Shown here in pieces: positions 43,356 through 52,643 of a DNA stretch of 64,000 bases; within the stretch, counting starts at the first letter, position 1; each line of letters begins with the position of its first letter. A program made the translations under genes and the position numbers. The notes beneath the pieces are model-generated. The model searched no databases and was not told where the DNA came from. It worked only from the letters and a program-made list of their open reading frames with translations. Source of the DNA: Streptomyces sp. NBC_01431 (GTDB lineage: Bacteria; Actinomycetota; Actinomycetes; Streptomycetales; Streptomycetaceae); assembly GCF_036231355.1 (NCBI RefSeq), contig NZ_CP109496.1, positions 5,828,001 to 5,892,000 on the forward strand, given 5' to 3'.

Positions 43356-44744
43356 TTAGTCGTGGGAGTGCAGCGGCTTGCCGGCCAGCGCCAGGTGAGC
43401 CTCGCCGAGCGCCTCGTTCTGCGTCGGGTGCGCGTGGATGAGCTGCGCGACCTCGGCCGGAAGCGCCTCCCAGTTGTAGATCAGCTGGGCTTCGCCGACT
43501 TGCTCGCCCATACGGTCACCGACCATGTGGACGCCGACCACGGCGCCGTCCTTGACCTGGACGAGCTTGATCTCGCCCGCGGTCTTGAGGATCTTGCTCT
43601 TGCCGTTGCCCGCGAGGTTGTACTTCAGAGCGACGACCTTGTCCGCACCGTAGATCTCCTTGGCCTTGGCCTCGGTGATGCCCACGGAGGCGACCTCGGG
43701 GTGGCAGTACGTCACCCGCGGCACGCCGTCGTAGTCGATCGGGACGGTCTTGAGACCGGCCAGACGCTCCGCCACCAGGATGCCCTCGGCGAAGCCGACG
43801 TGCGCGAGCTGGAGCGTCGGGACGAGGTCGCCGACGGCGGAGATGGTGGGCACGTTGGTACGCATGTACTCGTCGACCAGGACGTAGCCGCGGTCCATCG
43901 CGACGCCCTGCTCCTCGTAACCGAGGCCCTGGGAGACCGGACCGCGGCCGATGGCGACGAGGAGGACCTCGGCCTCGAACTCCTTGCCGTCGGCCAGCGT
44001 GACCTTCACACCGTTGGCGGTGTACTCGGCCTTCTGGAAGAAGGTGCCCAGGTTGAACTTGATGCCGCGCTTGCGGAACGCACGCTCAAGGATCTTGGAG
44101 CTGTTCTCGTCCTCGACCGGGACGAGGTGCTTGAGGCCCTCGATGACGGTGACATCGGTGCCGAAGGACTTCCACGCCGAGGCGAACTCGACGCCGATGA
44201 CGCCGCCGCCCAGGATGATCGCGGACTGCGGGACGCGGTCCAGGGTCAGCGCGTGGTCCGAGGAGATGATGCGGTTGCCGTCGATCTCCAGACCCGGCAG
44301 CGACTTCGGCACGGAGCCGGTCGCCAGCAGGACGTGGCGGCCCTGGATGCGCTGGCCGTTGACGTCCACGGAGGTCGCGGAGGACAGCCGTCCCTCGCCC
44401 TCGATGTAGGTCACCTTGCGCGAGGCGACCAGGCCCTGGAGACCCTTGTACAGGCCCGAGATGACCTCGTCCTTGTACGCGTGCACGGCGTTGATGTCGA
44501 TGCCCTCGAAGGTGGCCTTGACACCGAACTGGCCGGCCTCGCGTGCCTGGTCGGCGATCTCGCCGGCGTGCAGCAGGGCCTTCGTCGGGATGCAGCCGTT
44601 GTGCAGGCAGGTGCCGCCGAGCTTGCTCTTCTCGATCAGTGCGACGTCCAGGCCCAGCTGAGCTCCGCGCAGGGCCGCGGCGTAGCCGCCACTGCCACCG
44701 CCGAGGATCACTAGGTCGAAAACGGTGCTGGCGTCGTTCGCCAC
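43356..44744 (-). CDS. lpdA: Dihydrolipoyl dehydrogenase (E3)
   Basis: The product has 462 residues from a GTG with GGAGG upstream. FAD motif VILGGGSGGYAAALRGA, redox-active disulfide GGTCLHNGCIPTK, NAD motif ILGGGVIGVEFASAW and the C-terminal HAHPTQNEAL with the catalytic His-Glu pair are all present. It reoxidises lipoyl groups on E2 and makes NADH. The gene is 54 bp upstream of sucB on the same strand, forming an operon. Confidence 0.97.
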   Translation of the reverse strand: MANDASTVFDLVILGGGSGGYAAALRGAQLGLDVALIEKSKLGGTCLHNGCIPTKALLHAGEIADQAREAGQFGVKATFEGIDINAVHAYKDEVISGLYKGLQGLVASRKVTYIEGEGRLSSATSVDVNGQRIQGRHVLLATGSVPKSLPGLEIDGNRIISSDHALTLDRVPQSAIILGGGVIGVEFASAWKSFGTDVTVIEGLKHLVPVEDENSSKILERAFRKRGIKFNLGTFFQKAEYTANGVKVTLADGKEFEAEVLLVAIGRGPVSQGLGYEEQGVAMDRGYVLVDEYMRTNVPTISAVGDLVPTLQLAHVGFAEGILVAERLAGLKTVPIDYDGVPRVTYCHPEVASVGITEAKAKEIYGADKVVALKYNLAGNGKSKILKTAGEIKLVQVKDGAVVGVHMVGDRMGEQVGEAQLIYNWEALPAEVAQLIHAHPTQNEALGEAHLALAGKPLHSHD

Positions 44745-45031
44745 GTCACGTCCTCCATGCATGTGCGCCGGGCGCGGTCGTCGATGACCGGCGGCGGCTG
44801 GTATTCGGCCGCTTGTCTTCGGCCCTGTGGTGGGGGCCCTGTCCTGCCGAGAACCCATCTTCGCACTTGTTGACGGAAGGCGGGACGCGGGGCCGGGGTA
44901 TGAGACCGCTGATCGTCCGGCTCGGCGGGTCTCGGGGGTGGGTCCGCCGCCGCGCGCGACGTACGGATTTCACCGCGAGTTTCATCGACAGCGAAATCCG
45001 GTCGAGCCCGGAGAGTACGGAGCGTCAACGC
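44745..45031. other. Intergenic region upstream of lpd
   Basis: This 287-base stretch contains no convincing gene. It should hold the lpd-sucB promoter, but I do not see a clear operator or riboswitch. Confidence 0.4.
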
Positions 45032-45063
45032 GGGCGGCCCCGGACATATGCCCGGGACCGCCC
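45032..45063 (-). terminator. Hairpin terminator of pepA
   Basis: A stem of GGGCGG then CCCGG, paired with CCGGG and CCGCCC with a single C/A mismatch, encloses an 8-base loop. It lies 26 bases after the pepA stop. Confidence 0.65.
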
Positions 45064-45088
45064 TGTGCGTCGGCGTGGTACGGGGCGG

Positions 45089-46609
45089 TCAGCCGAGGTC
45101 GCCCGCGGCGGTGCGCTCCGTGAGCTTGAGCAGGGTGCGCACCGAGGAGCCGGTGCCGCCCTTGGGGGTGTAGCCGTGCGGGCCGCCCTCGTTGTAGGCG
45201 GGACCCGCGATGTCGAGGTGGGCCCAGGTGATGCCCTCGCCCACGAACTCCTTCAGGAACAGACCGGCGATCAGGCCGCCGCCCATCCGCACGCCCATGT
45301 TGGCGAGGTCCGCGGTGGGGGAGTCCATGGTCTTGCGCAGGTTGGCCGGGAGCGGCATCGGCCAGGACTGCTCGCCGACCTCCTCCGCGATCTCGTGGAT
45401 CGCGGTGCGGAAGGCGTCGTCGTTGGCCATGATCCCGAAGGTGTGGTCGCCGAGGGCCAGCACCATCGCGCCGGTCAGCGTGGCGACGTCCACGATGGCG
45501 TCCGGCTTCTCCTCGGAGGCCTTGGTGATCGCGTCGGCCAGGACCAGGCGGCCCTCGGCGTCGGTGTTCAGGACCTCGACGGTCTTGCCGCCGTACATGC
45601 GCAGCACGTCGCCAGGGCGGGTGGCCGAGCCCGACGGCATGTTCTCGGCGAGCGCCAGCCAGCCGGTGACGTTCGCCTCGACGCCCAGGCGGGCGGCCGC
45701 GACGACGGCGGCGAACACCGCGGCGGCGCCGCTCATGTCGCACTTCATCGTCTCGTTGTGGCCGGCCGGCTTGAGCGAGATGCCGCCCGAGTCGTAGGTG
45801 ATGCCCTTGCCGACGAACGCGAGGTGCTTGGCGTTCTTGGCGTGCGTGTACGAGATCTTCACCAGGCGGGGCGGGTTGGCCGAGCCGACGCCGACGCCGA
45901 GGATGCCGCCGAAGCCGCCCTTCTCCAGCGCCTTCTCGTCGAGCACCTGCACCTTGAGGCCGTGCTCCTTGCCGGCCGCCGAGACGACCGCGGCGAAGGC
46001 CTCGGGGGTGAGGTCGTTGGGCGGGGTGTTGATCAGGTCGCGGGCGCGGTTGATCTCCTCGGTCAGCGCGAGGGTGCGCTCGACGGCCGCCTTGTGGGCC
46101 TTGTCGCGCGGCTTGCCGCCGAGCAGCGCCACCTCGGCGAGCGGGCCCTTGGCGTCGGGGCCGCGGTCCTGGTAGGCGGTGAAGGCGTACGCGCCCAGGA
46201 GCGCGCCCTCGCCGATCGCCTCGATGTCCTCGGCGGCCTCGATCGGCAGCGCGAAGGCGGCCTTCTTGATGCCGTGCAGGGCGCGGGCGGCGTTGCCCGC
46301 GGCGGTGCGCAGCACCTCGGAGGTGTACGACTCGTCGTCGGCGGGGGCGGCGCCGAGGCCGACCGCGAGGACGAAGGGGGCCTTCAGGCCGGAGGGGGAC
46401 ACGGCCTTGGTCACTTCACCCTCGGCACCACTGGCGCCGAGGACCTCCAGGACGGCGGCGAGCTTGCCGCCGAACGCCTTGTCCACGGCCTCGGCGCCGG
46501 GTGCGACGACCAGTCCGCCCTTGGGACCGGCGGCCTTGGCGACGCCGACGACGAGGGCGTCGGCGCGCAGCGTTGCCGCACCGGCAGTGCTGAGAGTCAG
46601 AGCAGTCAC
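45089..46609 (-). CDS. pepA: Leucyl aminopeptidase (M17)
   Basis: The product has 506 residues from a GTG without a strong ribosome site. The C-terminal catalytic domain carries the metal and active-site motifs KGITYDSGGISLKP, KCDMSGAAAV and the M17 signature NTDAEGRLVLAD. The enzyme removes N-terminal residues from peptides, and in actinobacteria it works as a hexamer with two metals per subunit. Bacterial PepA can also bind DNA; whether this one does is unknown. Divergent from the polysaccharide locus. Confidence 0.95.
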   Translation of the reverse strand: MTALTLSTAGAATLRADALVVGVAKAAGPKGGLVVAPGAEAVDKAFGGKLAAVLEVLGASGAEGEVTKAVSPSGLKAPFVLAVGLGAAPADDESYTSEVLRTAAGNAARALHGIKKAAFALPIEAAEDIEAIGEGALLGAYAFTAYQDRGPDAKGPLAEVALLGGKPRDKAHKAAVERTLALTEEINRARDLINTPPNDLTPEAFAAVVSAAGKEHGLKVQVLDEKALEKGGFGGILGVGVGSANPPRLVKISYTHAKNAKHLAFVGKGITYDSGGISLKPAGHNETMKCDMSGAAAVFAAVVAAARLGVEANVTGWLALAENMPSGSATRPGDVLRMYGGKTVEVLNTDAEGRLVLADAITKASEEKPDAIVDVATLTGAMVLALGDHTFGIMANDDAFRTAIHEIAEEVGEQSWPMPLPANLRKTMDSPTADLANMGVRMGGGLIAGLFLKEFVGEGITWAHLDIAGPAYNEGGPHGYTPKGGTGSSVRTLLKLTERTAAGDLG

Positions 46610-46921
46610 GGTGGTGAGATCTCTCTTCCTTGAGAATCCTGGCGGATGTTCGACCGTCGGGTGGGCCGGTCGGCGCCCGGTGCATCGTATTTCGGGCGGA
46701 GCGCGCACCGACCACGAGCCTACGCTCGGTGATGACGTTCGAGAGCGGTGGCCGCAATTCACTCATCCGTGGTGTCTCTTTCACGTTTGGCCCGCAGGCT
46801 CCATGAGAGCTACGTCACACTCACCCCAATCGGGCGCAGAGGACACGGTGCCCCTTTGCATCATCACCACAGGTCCTCCATGCGCGCTCCGCGAGTGGAG
46901 GGGTTCCATGAGGGGGGACAT
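46610..46921. other. Divergent promoter region, pepA and polysaccharide locus
   Basis: This 312-base gap separates the divergent pepA and deacetylase genes. I see no riboswitch or recognisable operator. Both promoters must be here. Confidence 0.4.
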
Positions 46922-48955
46922 ATGAAGGCGAAGGCCTTGAAATTGGGCAGAACCCGGCTTGCGCTCACGGCGCTGATGGCCGCTGGACTGCTCAGCACGG
47001 CCATTCCGGCCGCGAACGCGGCGGCCACGGCGTCGCCGCGCATCGATCTGAAGGTGCTGGTCCTCGACGACGGCGGCAGCGCGGTCGGAGCCATCGTCGC
47101 CGAGCTGAAGAACACCGGGGTGCCGTACCAGACGATCGAGTTGAACGCTGCCGGCCGCCCGACGATCGACGCGGCCTTCCTCAGCGACACCGTGAGCGGC
47201 CGTCCGCGCGCCAAGTTCCAGGGCGTGGTCACGCCCAACGAGATCCCGTTCGGCTCCGCGGCCGCCCCCGAGCAGGCCGCCCTCGCCGCGTACGAGACGA
47301 CCTTCGGGATCCGCCAGGTCGACGCGTACACCTGGGCCCACCCCGAGGTCGGGATCGATTACACCGACCAGAACGGCGGCTGGTCCGGCGTCCTGGACGG
47401 CGCCAAGTCCCAGGTCACCGCAGCCGGCAAGGCAGGCCCCTTCGGCTATCTCGACGGGCCCCTCACCTTCGAGGACAACGACCCCTCGGTCCCCGAGAGT
47501 TACGGCTACGCGGGCCACCCCAGGGACGGATTCACCAGCTACCTCGACGCGCCGACCGGCGGCACCCTGCTCGGCCAGTACACCCACGACAACCGCAGCG
47601 AACTCGTCATCACCTTCGCCTACAACCAGTACCAGGAGCAGTTCCAGGTGCTGGCCAAGGGCATCGTGGAATGGCTGACCCAGGGCATCCATCTCGGGCA
47701 GAGCCGCAACTACTTCACGGTGCACGTGGATGACGTGTTCGCGCCCGACTCCCGTTGGGACACGGTCAACAACTGCACCCCGGGCGACTTCGACTGCCCC
47801 GCCGGAGGCTCCGCGAGCACCGACATCCGGATGACGGCGGCCGACGCCCAGTACGCCGCGCAGTGGGAGCAGACCAACGGCTTCACCTTCGACATGGTCT
47901 TCAACGCGGGCTCCGGGGAGGAGTGGAAGACCGAGAACGGCGGCACCGACGCGCTGGCCGCCCAACTGCTCGCCGACAAGGCCAAGTTCCGCTGGGTGAA
48001 CCACACCTACACGCATGAGTTCCTCGGCTGCGTCCAGGACAACACCGTCGTGCCGTGGCAGTGCAAGAAGAACGCCGACGGCTCCACGCAGTGGATGAGC
48101 CGGGCCGACATCTCCGCGCAGATCTCGCAGAACAACACCTGGGCCGCCCAGAAGGGCCTCCCGGTCGACAAGAGCGAACTCGTCACCGGTGAGCACTCCG
48201 GCATGAAGGTCCTGCCGCAGCAGCCCGACGACAACCCGAACCTGGCGGGCGCGCTCGCCGACAATGGCGTCAAGTGGACCGGCAGCGACGCCTCGCGCGA
48301 ACCGGACCAGCGGGCGGTCGGCGCCGCCATGACCGTGCCCCGGCACCCGATGAACGTGTACTACAACGTCGGCAAGGCCGCCGAGATGACCGACGAGTAC
48401 AACTGGCTCTACACCTCGAAGGCCAACGGCGGCAGCGGCGTCTGCGAGAACAACCCGGCCTCCACCTGCATGCCCGCACCGCTGGACACCGCCACCGGCT
48501 ACCAGACGTACATCGTGCCCAGGGAGGCCAAGACCGCGCTGTCGCACGTCCTGTGGAACGACCCGCGGCCGCACTACGTCCACCAGTCGAACCTGGCCGA
48601 GGAGCGCATCCTCTACCCGGTCCTGGACAAGGTGCTCGCCGACTACAAGGCGCTCTACGCGGACAGCGCGCCGATCGTCAACCTGCGCGAGAAGGACGCG
48701 GGAACCGAGTTCAGCCGCCGTGCGTCCTGGGACAAGGCACTGGCCGCCGGTTCGGTGACCGCCTACCGGATCGGGGACACTGTCACCGTGCAGGGCCCCA
48801 AGGGCGTGGCCGCACCGATCACGGCACCGGAGGGCACTCGCAAGCAACTGCTCCTCGGTACCACCGCGTTCGGGACGCCGTACGCCGGTCAGCGCTCCGA
48901 CTGGTCCTCGCCCGAGCTGCTCCAGTCGGCGATCACGCTGAAGCTGCCGGCCTGA
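46922..48955 (+). CDS. Secreted polysaccharide deacetylase, Agd3-like (CE18/NodB fold)
   Basis: The product has 677 residues. The ATG is preceded by a GGGGGG stretch. The first 34 residues are a signal peptide (KLGRTRLALTALMAAGLL, then AANAAA). Residues about 50-250 form an N-terminal region with no motif I recognise. The catalytic NodB-like part has a metal/base motif in FTVHVDDVFAP (D-D) and the HxxxH zinc motif as WVNHTYTHEFLG. Length and motif style match Agd3, which deacetylates galactosaminogalactan, rather than small CE4 enzymes. It is the first gene of the locus and probably deacetylates the exported polymer outside the cell (inference). Confidence 0.85.
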   Translation: MKAKALKLGRTRLALTALMAAGLLSTAIPAANAAATASPRIDLKVLVLDDGGSAVGAIVAELKNTGVPYQTIELNAAGRPTIDAAFLSDTVSGRPRAKFQGVVTPNEIPFGSAAAPEQAALAAYETTFGIRQVDAYTWAHPEVGIDYTDQNGGWSGVLDGAKSQVTAAGKAGPFGYLDGPLTFEDNDPSVPESYGYAGHPRDGFTSYLDAPTGGTLLGQYTHDNRSELVITFAYNQYQEQFQVLAKGIVEWLTQGIHLGQSRNYFTVHVDDVFAPDSRWDTVNNCTPGDFDCPAGGSASTDIRMTAADAQYAAQWEQTNGFTFDMVFNAGSGEEWKTENGGTDALAAQLLADKAKFRWVNHTYTHEFLGCVQDNTVVPWQCKKNADGSTQWMSRADISAQISQNNTWAAQKGLPVDKSELVTGEHSGMKVLPQQPDDNPNLAGALADNGVKWTGSDASREPDQRAVGAAMTVPRHPMNVYYNVGKAAEMTDEYNWLYTSKANGGSGVCENNPASTCMPAPLDTATGYQTYIVPREAKTALSHVLWNDPRPHYVHQSNLAEERILYPVLDKVLADYKALYADSAPIVNLREKDAGTEFSRRASWDKALAAGSVTAYRIGDTVTVQGPKGVAAPITAPEGTRKQLLLGTTAFGTPYAGQRSDWSSPELLQSAITLKLPA

Positions 48956-49007
48956 CCGGTCGCCTGATCGCACGTCACGCACGACCGCTTGTCCTGGGGG
49001 GACATCC

Positions 49008-50558
49008 ATGCCGAGCAGTGGCCGTCATGTCACCATGCTCACGGAAGGCACATATCCGCATATTCACGGGGGTGTGAGCACCTGGTGCGACCAGCTCGTA
49101 CGCGGCATGCCGGAGGTCGACTTCAATGTCGTCGCCCTCACCGGCAGCGGCCGCGAGCCGGTCACCTGGGAGCTTCCGGCCAACGTCTACCGGCACACGG
49201 CCTTCCCCCTGTGGGGGCCGCAGCCCGGCAGGCGCCGGCCGCTCCTCGGCAAGGAGAGGCGCCGGTTCACCGACACCTACGAGCGCTTCCTGCTCGCCAT
49301 GCTCGACCCGGACTCCGGCTGCGACTTCGCCTCGGCGCTGTACGGCCTGGCGGAACTGGCGCGGGCCGGGCGGCTCTCGGCGGCGCTCCGCTCCGAAGCG
49401 GCGCTGAAGTCGCTGATGTGGATCTGGACGATGCCGCACCTGGCACTGTCCAGGGCGAAACCGACCGTGCACGACGCCCTGACGGCGACCGACCTCCTGG
49501 AACACGCGCTGCGCCCGCTGTCCGCCCGCATTCCGGCGGACAGCGTGGCGCACGCGGTCAGCAGCGGCCTCGCCACCCTGCCCGCGCTCGCCGCCCAGCA
49601 CTTCGACGGGGTGCCGTTCCTGCTCACCGAGCACGGCATCTACCTGCGCGAGCGCTACCTCGGCTACCGCACCGGCGAGCAGAACTGGCCGGTGAAATCG
49701 GTGATCCTGAGCTTCTACCGGGAGCTCAACTCGCTGGGCTACCGCCGGGCAGACCTCATCACCCCGTGCAACCAGTACAACCGCCGCTGGGAGGAGCGCG
49801 GCGGCGCCCCCTCGGAGCGGATCCGCACCGTCTACAACGGCGTCGACCCCGACCTCTTCCCGCACGCCGGACCCGATCCGGCCGTCCCCACCCTGAGCTG
49901 GTGCGGACGCATCGACCCCATCAAGGACCTGGAGACCCTGATCCGCTCGTACGCCATCGTGCGCGCCGAACTCCCCGACACCCGGCTGCGGTTGTACGGG
50001 GGCGTGCCGGCCGGTGGCGAGGACTACAAGACCCGCCTGGAGAAGCTGGCCGCCGAACTCGGCGTCGCCGACGGCATCTCCTACGAGGGCCGGGTCAGCG
50101 ACGTGGCGAGCGCGTACGCGTCCGGCAGTGTGGTGATGCTCTCCAGCATCAGCGAGGGCTTCCCGTTCTCGCTGATCGAAGCGATGTCCTGCGGCCGGGC
50201 CACCGTGTCCACGGACGTCGGCGGCGTACGCGAGGCGGCGGGGGAGGCGGGGCTCGTCGTGCCGCCCCGGGAACCCGCCGTGATGGCCGAGGCGACCGTC
50301 GGGCTGCTCCGTGACCACGAACGGCGGGCACGGCTGGGCGCCGCCGCCCGCCAGCGGGTGATCGACAAGTTCACCCTGCACCGCTCGGTGGACGGCTTCC
50401 GCCGCATCTACCTCGAACTCGCCGGACACCCCGAACCCCAGCCGCTCCAGGCCGAGTTCACCCCCGGAGACGAGTGGACCCTGCACCTGACGGACCCGTG
50501 GTACCGCGAGCTGTCCAGCGAGGCGCAGCCCAGCTCGCTCGGCGGGTCGCCCTGGTGA
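49008..50558 (+). CDS. pelF: PelF-type GT4 glycosyltransferase
   Basis: The product has 516 residues from an ATG with GGGGGA upstream. The N-terminus TMLTEGTYPHIHGGVSTWCDQLV is the hallmark of PelF-like GT4 enzymes (DUF3492), followed by an EHGIYLRERY motif. The C-terminal GT4 half has WCGRIDPIKDLETLI, YEGRVSDV and SISEGFPFSLIEAMSCG, with the conserved glutamates of the EX7E motif. PelF uses UDP-N-acetylhexosamine to build the Pel polymer in the cytosol. The symbol refers to family; the exact sugar here is not shown. It overlaps the next gene by 4 bp. Confidence 0.9.
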   Translation: MPSSGRHVTMLTEGTYPHIHGGVSTWCDQLVRGMPEVDFNVVALTGSGREPVTWELPANVYRHTAFPLWGPQPGRRRPLLGKERRRFTDTYERFLLAMLDPDSGCDFASALYGLAELARAGRLSAALRSEAALKSLMWIWTMPHLALSRAKPTVHDALTATDLLEHALRPLSARIPADSVAHAVSSGLATLPALAAQHFDGVPFLLTEHGIYLRERYLGYRTGEQNWPVKSVILSFYRELNSLGYRRADLITPCNQYNRRWEERGGAPSERIRTVYNGVDPDLFPHAGPDPAVPTLSWCGRIDPIKDLETLIRSYAIVRAELPDTRLRLYGGVPAGGEDYKTRLEKLAAELGVADGISYEGRVSDVASAYASGSVVMLSSISEGFPFSLIEAMSCGRATVSTDVGGVREAAGEAGLVVPPREPAVMAEATVGLLRDHERRARLGAAARQRVIDKFTLHRSVDGFRRIYLELAGHPEPQPLQAEFTPGDEWTLHLTDPWYRELSSEAQPSSLGGSPW

Positions 50559-51991
50559 GCGGCTCGCTGTGGATCGGCCGGGACGAAGGGCAGGACACCC
50601 TGCCCTTCATCCCGCGCCAGCGCCCGTCCTGGGCCGCCGCGATCGACCCCCTCAACGAACTCACCCTCCGCCTTGAGGACTTGATAGCCGCCGCCGTCCA
50701 CCCGGACGAGATAGCGGCGATCATCGAGTCCGACGGAATGACCGACGCGCAGATAAGCGCCGTCTACGGGCACCCGGACTCCTTCTCGCTGGCCGAGGAG
50801 CTCTACGGCCGGGTCGAGCGCCGATACCCCTCGGCGCCGGTCCCGGCCGCCGAACCCTGGCACGCCCACCTCGCCTCCTGTCTGCTGCGCGGCCTCGTCT
50901 TCGCGCTGCCCGGACTGGCCTACGTCCTGGGCGCGCCGCTTCTGGGCGGTCCCCGCGGCACCCTCGGGCTGCCCGCAGGAACGATGTGCCTGCTCGCCGG
51001 GGCGGTCACCGGCTGGGTGTGGAACCAGTCGCTCTCGCACCGCGCCCACTCCTGGCTCAGCCTCGCCGACCGCCCCGCCGCGGTCCGCGCCCTGCGCCGG
51101 GGCGCCCCGCTCGGCGCCGCCCTCGGCGCGCTGGCCGCCCTCGCGGCGGCCGGGCCCGGTGAGCTGAGCGCCGCCGCGTTCGCCGCCGGTCAGTCCTGCT
51201 ATCTGGCCGCCGCCACCGTCCTGCTGGTCCTCGGCCGTGAACGCCCGCTGTTCTTCGCCCTGCTGCCCATGACGATCGGCGCCGTACCGGGGCTCCCGGC
51301 CGCCACCGGGCCGGTACTGCTGCTCGTCTCGCTGGCGGCGGCCGTGACGCTGGCCGTGCGCGCGCTGCGCGGTCCGGCCGCCACGGCTCCGGCACGCGGC
51401 GCCGTCTCGCCCCGGCTCACCACCTCGCTCCCGTACGGCTTGTTCGGGCTCGGCGCGGGCGTGCTGGTGCTGTACGCGGCTCTCGGTGATGTCTTCCGGC
51501 ACGGCTCGGCGGGCTCGGTGGCCGGTCCCTCGGCCATAGCGCTCACTCTCAGCATGGGTCCCGCCGAATGGCTGCTCCACCGCTTCCGTGCCAAGAGCGT
51601 GGCCGGGCTGCGGAGCACCTGGAGCGCGTGGGGGTTTCGCGGCTCGGTCGTCGCCACCGTGGCCGTCTGCCTCGGTGTCTACCTGGTGGTCCTCGCCGCG
51701 CTCGCCGCCCTCGGCGCCCGCCTGTGGCCGGGCACCCCGCCGCTGGGCGGCTCGCGCCTCGCGACGCTGCTGCTCATCGGCGCGGTGCTGTGGACCGGGC
51801 TGCTGCTCCAGTCGTTCGGGGCGGCGCCGGGCGCGGCCCTCGTGTGCTGCACGGCGGCGGTCGCCCAGACCCTGGCGCTGCTCGTCGGGGCGCCGCCGGT
51901 GACCGGTCTGGTGGTGTCGGGGACGACGGCCGCCCTGCTGGCCGTCCTGGTCTGTGTCCTACTGGGACGAGCCACCGCCCACCGCCCATGA
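50555..51991 (+). CDS. Large multispanning membrane protein, possible polysaccharide exporter
   Basis: The product has 478 residues and starts at a GTG that overlaps the pelF stop (GTGA), indicating translational coupling. Residues 1 to about 105 are soluble. Thereafter some 11 or 12 hydrophobic segments fill the protein, such as CLLRGLVFALPGLAYVLGAP and SLPYGLFGLGAGVLVLYA. By position and size it should be the membrane partner of PelF, playing the role of PelG or another exporter, but I cannot confirm homology. The N-terminal extension is not in standard PelG. Confidence 0.75.
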   Translation: MSGSLWIGRDEGQDTLPFIPRQRPSWAAAIDPLNELTLRLEDLIAAAVHPDEIAAIIESDGMTDAQISAVYGHPDSFSLAEELYGRVERRYPSAPVPAAEPWHAHLASCLLRGLVFALPGLAYVLGAPLLGGPRGTLGLPAGTMCLLAGAVTGWVWNQSLSHRAHSWLSLADRPAAVRALRRGAPLGAALGALAALAAAGPGELSAAAFAAGQSCYLAAATVLLVLGRERPLFFALLPMTIGAVPGLPAATGPVLLLVSLAAAVTLAVRALRGPAATAPARGAVSPRLTTSLPYGLFGLGAGVLVLYAALGDVFRHGSAGSVAGPSAIALTLSMGPAEWLLHRFRAKSVAGLRSTWSAWGFRGSVVATVAVCLGVYLVVLAALAALGARLWPGTPPLGGSRLATLLLIGAVLWTGLLLQSFGAAPGAALVCCTAAVAQTLALLVGAPPVTGLVVSGTTAALLAVLVCVLLGRATAHRP

Positions 51992-52025
51992 GCCCGTCGA
52001 GAGGGAGCACATTGCGAGGACGTAC

Positions 52026-52643
52026 ATGAGCAAACTGCTTGTGCCCTACTACGAGCATCCGGCCGAGCGCCCGGACGCCTGGGAGGCGCTGATCGCCGCC
52101 GCGCCCTCGCTGTACGGGGTCGTCCTCAACCCGGCCAGCGGCGCGGGGAGTTCACCCGACGAGGCCTTCGCGGCGGTGGCCGCGCGACTGTGCTCGGCGG
52201 GCGTGCGCGTGCTCGGCTACGTGGACACCGCCTACGGGCGGCGCCCACCACAGGACGTGGTGCGCGAGGCGGCCCGCCACCGCGCCTGGTACGGCGTACA
52301 CGGAGTCTTCCTGGACCAGGTGGCCACCTCCGCCGACCAACTGCCGTACTACGCCGACCTGCGGGCCGCGTTCTTCGCCACGTACGACACCTACGTGACC
52401 GTCGTCCTCAACCACGGCGCCCAGCCGCACCCCGGCTACGCTCGGATCGGCGACCTCCTGGTCACCTTCGAGGGGCCCTGGTCCGCCTACCCGCCCACCG
52501 GCCCCGCCGGTCCCGACACCTGTCACCTGGTCTACGGCGCCCCACCGGACGCGGTCGCCCAGGCGCCGGTGCACTGCCTCGTCCCCGGTCAACTGCCGCA
52601 CCCCTGGGGCACGTTGCCGCACCGCTTGGAGCCCGTTTCGTGA
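52026..52643 (+). CDS. Spherulin-4/GH135-like protein
   Basis: The product has 205 residues from an ATG. It shows the spherulin-4 barrel: LLVPYYEHP, GVVLNPASG, VRVLGYVDTAYG, GVFLDQVA and VTFEGPW. Fungal Sph3 in this family cleaves N-acetylgalactosamine-rich polymer and depends on a D-E pair; here that position reads D-Q. The glutamate of the FEGPW strand is present. There is no signal peptide, so it may stay in the cytosol or be exported in some other way. Overlaps the next gene by 4 bp. Confidence 0.85.
   Translation: MSKLLVPYYEHPAERPDAWEALIAAAPSLYGVVLNPASGAGSSPDEAFAAVAARLCSAGVRVLGYVDTAYGRRPPQDVVREAARHRAWYGVHGVFLDQVATSADQLPYYADLRAAFFATYDTYVTVVLNHGAQPHPGYARIGDLLVTFEGPWSAYPPTGPAGPDTCHLVYGAPPDAVAQAPVHCLVPGQLPHPWGTLPHRLEPVS

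Noticed and set aside
41625..44714. Long + strand frame opposite sucB and lpd (about 1030 codons)
   Set aside because: Shadow of two well-identified genes; the product is repetitive arginine/glycine/leucine sequence.
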